From assembly GCA_018821985.1 (NCBI GenBank), contig JAHJKP010000032.1:124001-188000 (forward strand): DNA of 64,000 bases. The letters are read 5' to 3'. The notes under the pieces were generated by a model. That model searched no databases. It saw only the letters and a list, made by a program, of their open reading frames with translations, and was not told the DNA's origin. Made by a program: the position numbers and the translations under genes. This stretch comes from Pseudomonadota bacterium. Its GTDB lineage: Bacteria > Desulfobacterota > Desulfobulbia > Desulfobulbales > Desulfocapsaceae. Of the stretch, positions 61,578-64,000 are shown piece after piece (the first letter of the stretch is position 1; each line of letters begins with the position of its first letter).

Positions 61578-63725
61578 TCAGGTAAGTCCCTGTAAATAGT
61601 TAAAGGTGAAGGTATCCGGCAGAGGCTGATCTGAGGCCAGGGCCGCAAGGACCTGTCGCCCTTTTGCTGAAGCCGCGCCGCAATGGCTGAGATCGACAAT
61701 GATCCGGGCGCACCCCATCTCTTTCAGCTCCCGCAGACGACCCACCAGCGAAAAATCCTGGCAGCTCATGACCTCGGTAAGCCCGCTATCGGTGATGACA
61801 CGGTACTCTTCCTCCTTGTCGGAATGGAGCACATTGCCGGAACGCAGACCTTTGATCGGAATCCGCGACAGAAGCAGGGTGACAGCACTGTACACCGTAA
61901 GCGTCAGAGGAATGGTCAGCGGTCGATGAAAGAGGTCGCTGATATTCTTTTGCTCATCTTCCAGGCTCAGGGTCAGCTCAGCCAGGCCAAGCTCCTGCCA
62001 GGCCAGCGCCGCCTGGCTGTTCAGGGTGTAGCAGCGGAAACCACCAAGGAGGATCACATCAGCAAGCCCGGCAAACAGGGGAATATGCCCCAGATTATTA
62101 ATCCTGAATCCCCGGTATCCTGAACCATGCAGCATCTGCACAGCCCGCCGGTATTCGATCCAGTCGGGACCAAAGAGCATGGCCGGGATCTCCCAGGTCA
62201 GCCGCTCTTTCTTCTGAGCCAACTGCCGCTCAACACCCTTGAGGGCGGCAAGATTCCTGGAGGTCAGCGACAGCTCCATGAACGCCACCTGTTGCTGGTC
62301 ATCGAGCAGTCCGATATCATGGATCTCCCGGCCCCGGACTGTGAGCTCAGGCATCGCTGTCGGTTCCACCGTAATTTTCGGCAGAAGAGCTGCCAGGGCT
62401 TGGGCGACAGAGGTCTCCCGCATCCTTACATGCTCCTCCGTCCGGGGAGACAGAGCCACCTTGGCCAGCCGCTCAAGGCACGCATCAGGGCTCAAGGTGA
62501 AGAGCGGCCTACCGCCCACCTTGAGTACCGCATCCCCTACCCTGAAAAATCCCTTCTCCGGGATCTTAACCTGGACAAAATCACCGGCCTTGACCACCTT
62601 TACCTTTTTCTTTTCGCGGAACAGTTCCCGCACCGTAAAGCTGATACCAGCCTGATCATTCTGGGGCTGGATACGGATCCGGTCGCCCACATGCAGACGT
62701 TCTTTGGATGTAAAACCGATCGTGCCACCGCGCAGGGAAGCAACCTCACCGAGAGGACGCCCCAAACCCCCATGCTGGGCTGAATCGGCAATACCGGTGG
62801 GCACAAAACCGGTGAGAAAACCCTTGGTGGCCTGACGGCCGAAAGAGAGTTCCAGATGTTCAGCGGCCTCCAGGAGAGCGGTCTTGCGCTGGCTCTCGTG
62901 GGCATCGAGCATCAGACGATAGGCCGCCACTACCCGGGCCACATACTCGGCGCTCTTCATCCGCCCTTCTATCTTGAAGCTCATCACTCCGGCCTTGAGC
63001 AGCTTGGGCAGAACCTCGATGGCGCTCAAATCGCTGGTGGAGAAATGATAGCCCGGCTGTTTGCGGTTATGCAAACGGCGGCGGCAGGGTTGGGCGCAGC
63101 GGCCGCGGTTGCCGCTCATGCCGGTCAGGGCCGAGGAAAAAAGGCACTGGCCGGAGATGGAAAAACAGAGGGCCCCATGGACAAAATGTTCCAGCTCGAT
63201 GCTGGTCTGGCTGCGTACCTCGGTGATCTCGGCAAGAGAGAGCTCACGGGCCAGCACCGCCCGCGTAAAACCCATCTGTTCCAGCATCTTGACCCCGGCC
63301 GCGTTATGGACAGTCATCTGGGTGGAGGCATGGAGGGAGAGCTGGGGAAAATGGTGACGGGCCAGCCGCCAGACTCCCAAATCCTGAATAATCAGACCAT
63401 CGACAGGGATAGCGGCCAGGGAGGCGAGGAGATCCACCAGCTTGGGCAGCTCTGCCTCCTTGATCAGGGTGTTGAGGGTGATATAGAGGTGTCTTTTCTG
63501 GCTGTGGGCATAGGATGTCATTCGCTCCACATCGGCCAGGGTAAAGTTCCTGGCCCGGGCCCGGGCGGAAAACTCCTTGAGACCGCAATAGACCGCGTCG
63601 GCACCATGATCGAGGGCAGCAAAAAAGGCCTCAATACTGCCGGCCGGGGCCAGCAGCTCAGATTTGACTGATTTTGCAGGGGCAGGAATGTTCTGTTGTA
63701 ACACTGCGCCACGTTTTGTATTCAT
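61578..63725 (-). CDS. U32 family peptidase, RlhA-like
   Basis: U32 proteins are mostly RNA-modifying hydroxylases rather than proteases; RlhA hydroxylates C2501 of 23S rRNA with prephenate and an iron-sulfur cluster. The 715-residue protein starts LLAPAGSIEAFFAALDHGADAVYCG, has LSLHASTQMTVHN, the cysteine block FVHGALCFSISGQCLFSS and NRGRCAQPCR, FKIEGRMKSAEYV, and a DUF3656-type C-terminal part. Length is close to RlhA plus a short N-terminal tail. I use the ATG at 63725 with AAGGTG upstream; a GTG three codons earlier is possible. Confidence 0.88.
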   Translation of the reverse strand: MNTKRGAVLQQNIPAPAKSVKSELLAPAGSIEAFFAALDHGADAVYCGLKEFSARARARNFTLADVERMTSYAHSQKRHLYITLNTLIKEAELPKLVDLLASLAAIPVDGLIIQDLGVWRLARHHFPQLSLHASTQMTVHNAAGVKMLEQMGFTRAVLARELSLAEITEVRSQTSIELEHFVHGALCFSISGQCLFSSALTGMSGNRGRCAQPCRRRLHNRKQPGYHFSTSDLSAIEVLPKLLKAGVMSFKIEGRMKSAEYVARVVAAYRLMLDAHESQRKTALLEAAEHLELSFGRQATKGFLTGFVPTGIADSAQHGGLGRPLGEVASLRGGTIGFTSKERLHVGDRIRIQPQNDQAGISFTVRELFREKKKVKVVKAGDFVQVKIPEKGFFRVGDAVLKVGGRPLFTLSPDACLERLAKVALSPRTEEHVRMRETSVAQALAALLPKITVEPTAMPELTVRGREIHDIGLLDDQQQVAFMELSLTSRNLAALKGVERQLAQKKERLTWEIPAMLFGPDWIEYRRAVQMLHGSGYRGFRINNLGHIPLFAGLADVILLGGFRCYTLNSQAALAWQELGLAELTLSLEDEQKNISDLFHRPLTIPLTLTVYSAVTLLLSRIPIKGLRSGNVLHSDKEEEYRVITDSGLTEVMSCQDFSLVGRLRELKEMGCARIIVDLSHCGAASAKGRQVLAALASDQPLPDTFTFNYLQGLT

Positions 63726-63791
63726 ATGACACACCTTAAATGCATTCTTTGAAAGAAAAAAGGCTTAAGGAAGTGCCATTCGGCTCCGTCC

Positions 63792-63815
63792 CCATTTTTT
63801 ACGCCATTTTTTACG
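63792..63815. repeat. 12-base perfect tandem duplication
   Basis: CCATTTTTTACG occurs twice end to end just upstream of the U32 gene, in the gap to the edge-cut gene. It is probably slippage. Confidence 0.85.
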
Positions 63816-63862
63816 ACAGGTGGCGCTTCACCGGAATGGGTTTGTTGAAACTGATAGCGTTT

Positions 63863-64000
63863 TTAAAAAGAACCTTGTAACTGCAGTCCAATATACTTTC
63901 CTTTCGCAGAGTAGTTCGTGACCACGGGTGATAAAATAAAACGATCCGTCACCCAGGCACCAATAGCTGAACCAATCATGTGTGTAGTAGCATCCATCAG
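63863..64000 (-). CDS. C-terminal end of an unidentified protein (cut by window edge)
   Basis: The reverse strand has an open frame from the right edge to a TAA at 63863-63865. The visible 45 residues include MDATTHMIGSAIGAWVTDRF and end YIGLQLQGSF. The final phenylalanine and beta-like pattern could mean a small outer-membrane or membrane protein, but too little is visible to name it. Confidence 0.45.
   Translation of the reverse strand: MMDATTHMIGSAIGAWVTDRFILSPVVTNYSAKGKYIGLQLQGSF

Overview
The window is an ordinary, gene-dense stretch of a bacterial chromosome with no mobile element, CRISPR array, rRNA or tRNA that I could recognise. Lipid A genes (lpxC, lpxK, lpxB), a Tat translocase gene and an L,D-transpeptidase show a Gram-negative cell. 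KamA-type and other radical SAM enzymes, DUF1015 and DUF4911 proteins, HDOD/PilZ/GGDEF proteins, a branched-chain amino acid ABC operon and citramalate synthase suggest an anaerobic member of the Desulfobacterota, perhaps Desulfobulbales. That placement is an inference from gene content and style, not from a marker gene.

Layout. 1-4.7 kb: 5'-truncated-at-edge hrpA helicase (reverse), then galU-priA (forward). 4.8-11.6 kb: an HDOD-GGDEF protein and a KamA-like enzyme (reverse), then a HEAT/cNMP-like/PilZ protein, a dihydrouridine synthase and a phasin-like protein (forward). 11.7-16.9 kb: L,D-transpeptidase (reverse), tatC interrupted at a T9 tract, class II aldolase and a UDP-glucuronate-epimerase-like enzyme. 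17-19.4 kb: lpxC and lpxK (reverse). 19.4-28.9 kb: a long forward run livJ-livH-livM-livG-livF, Gfo/Idh oxidoreductase, lpxB and a secreted FecR/DUF6600 protein. 29-31.2 kb: molybdopterin-binding protein, queE and queD (reverse). 31.4-35.2 kb: DUF1015, trmN6-like and comM/yifB (forward). 35.3-37.0 kb: coaX-ldcA (reverse); 37.2-37.7 kb: cutA plus a tiny zinc-ribbon gene (forward). 37.7-54 kb and on to 55.3 kb is almost entirely reverse: PilZ protein, hsp20, a small Rho-N/SAP-like protein, SagB-type nitroreductase, rlmN, radical SAM, serC, trmL, PHP phosphoesterase-miaB, DUF4911-purB, recJ, miaA-HhH-cimA and lysC. 55.8-57 kb: a degenerate amidohydrolase (forward). 57.1-63.7 kb: a response regulator/histidine kinase pair, a small membrane protein and a U32 protein (reverse), and the tail of another reverse gene at the right edge.

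Themes. Several genes serve RNA modification (dus, rlmN, trmL, miaB, miaA, queD, queE, trmN6-like, U32/RlhA-like) and outer membrane or wall building (galU, lpxC, lpxK, lpxB, ldcA, L,D-transpeptidase, epimerase). cimA and lysC serve isoleucine and aspartate-family amino acid synthesis next to uptake by Liv. The most interesting items are not a single new system but: a probable slippage-dependent or broken tatC; a well-formed attenuator-like leader before lysC; a two-component pair carrying cysteine clusters in both partners; an amidohydrolase that has lost all its usual metal ligands; a HEAT/cNMP/PilZ fusion; a poly-C tract abutting a promoter; and a small family of dispersed palindromic intergenic repeats.
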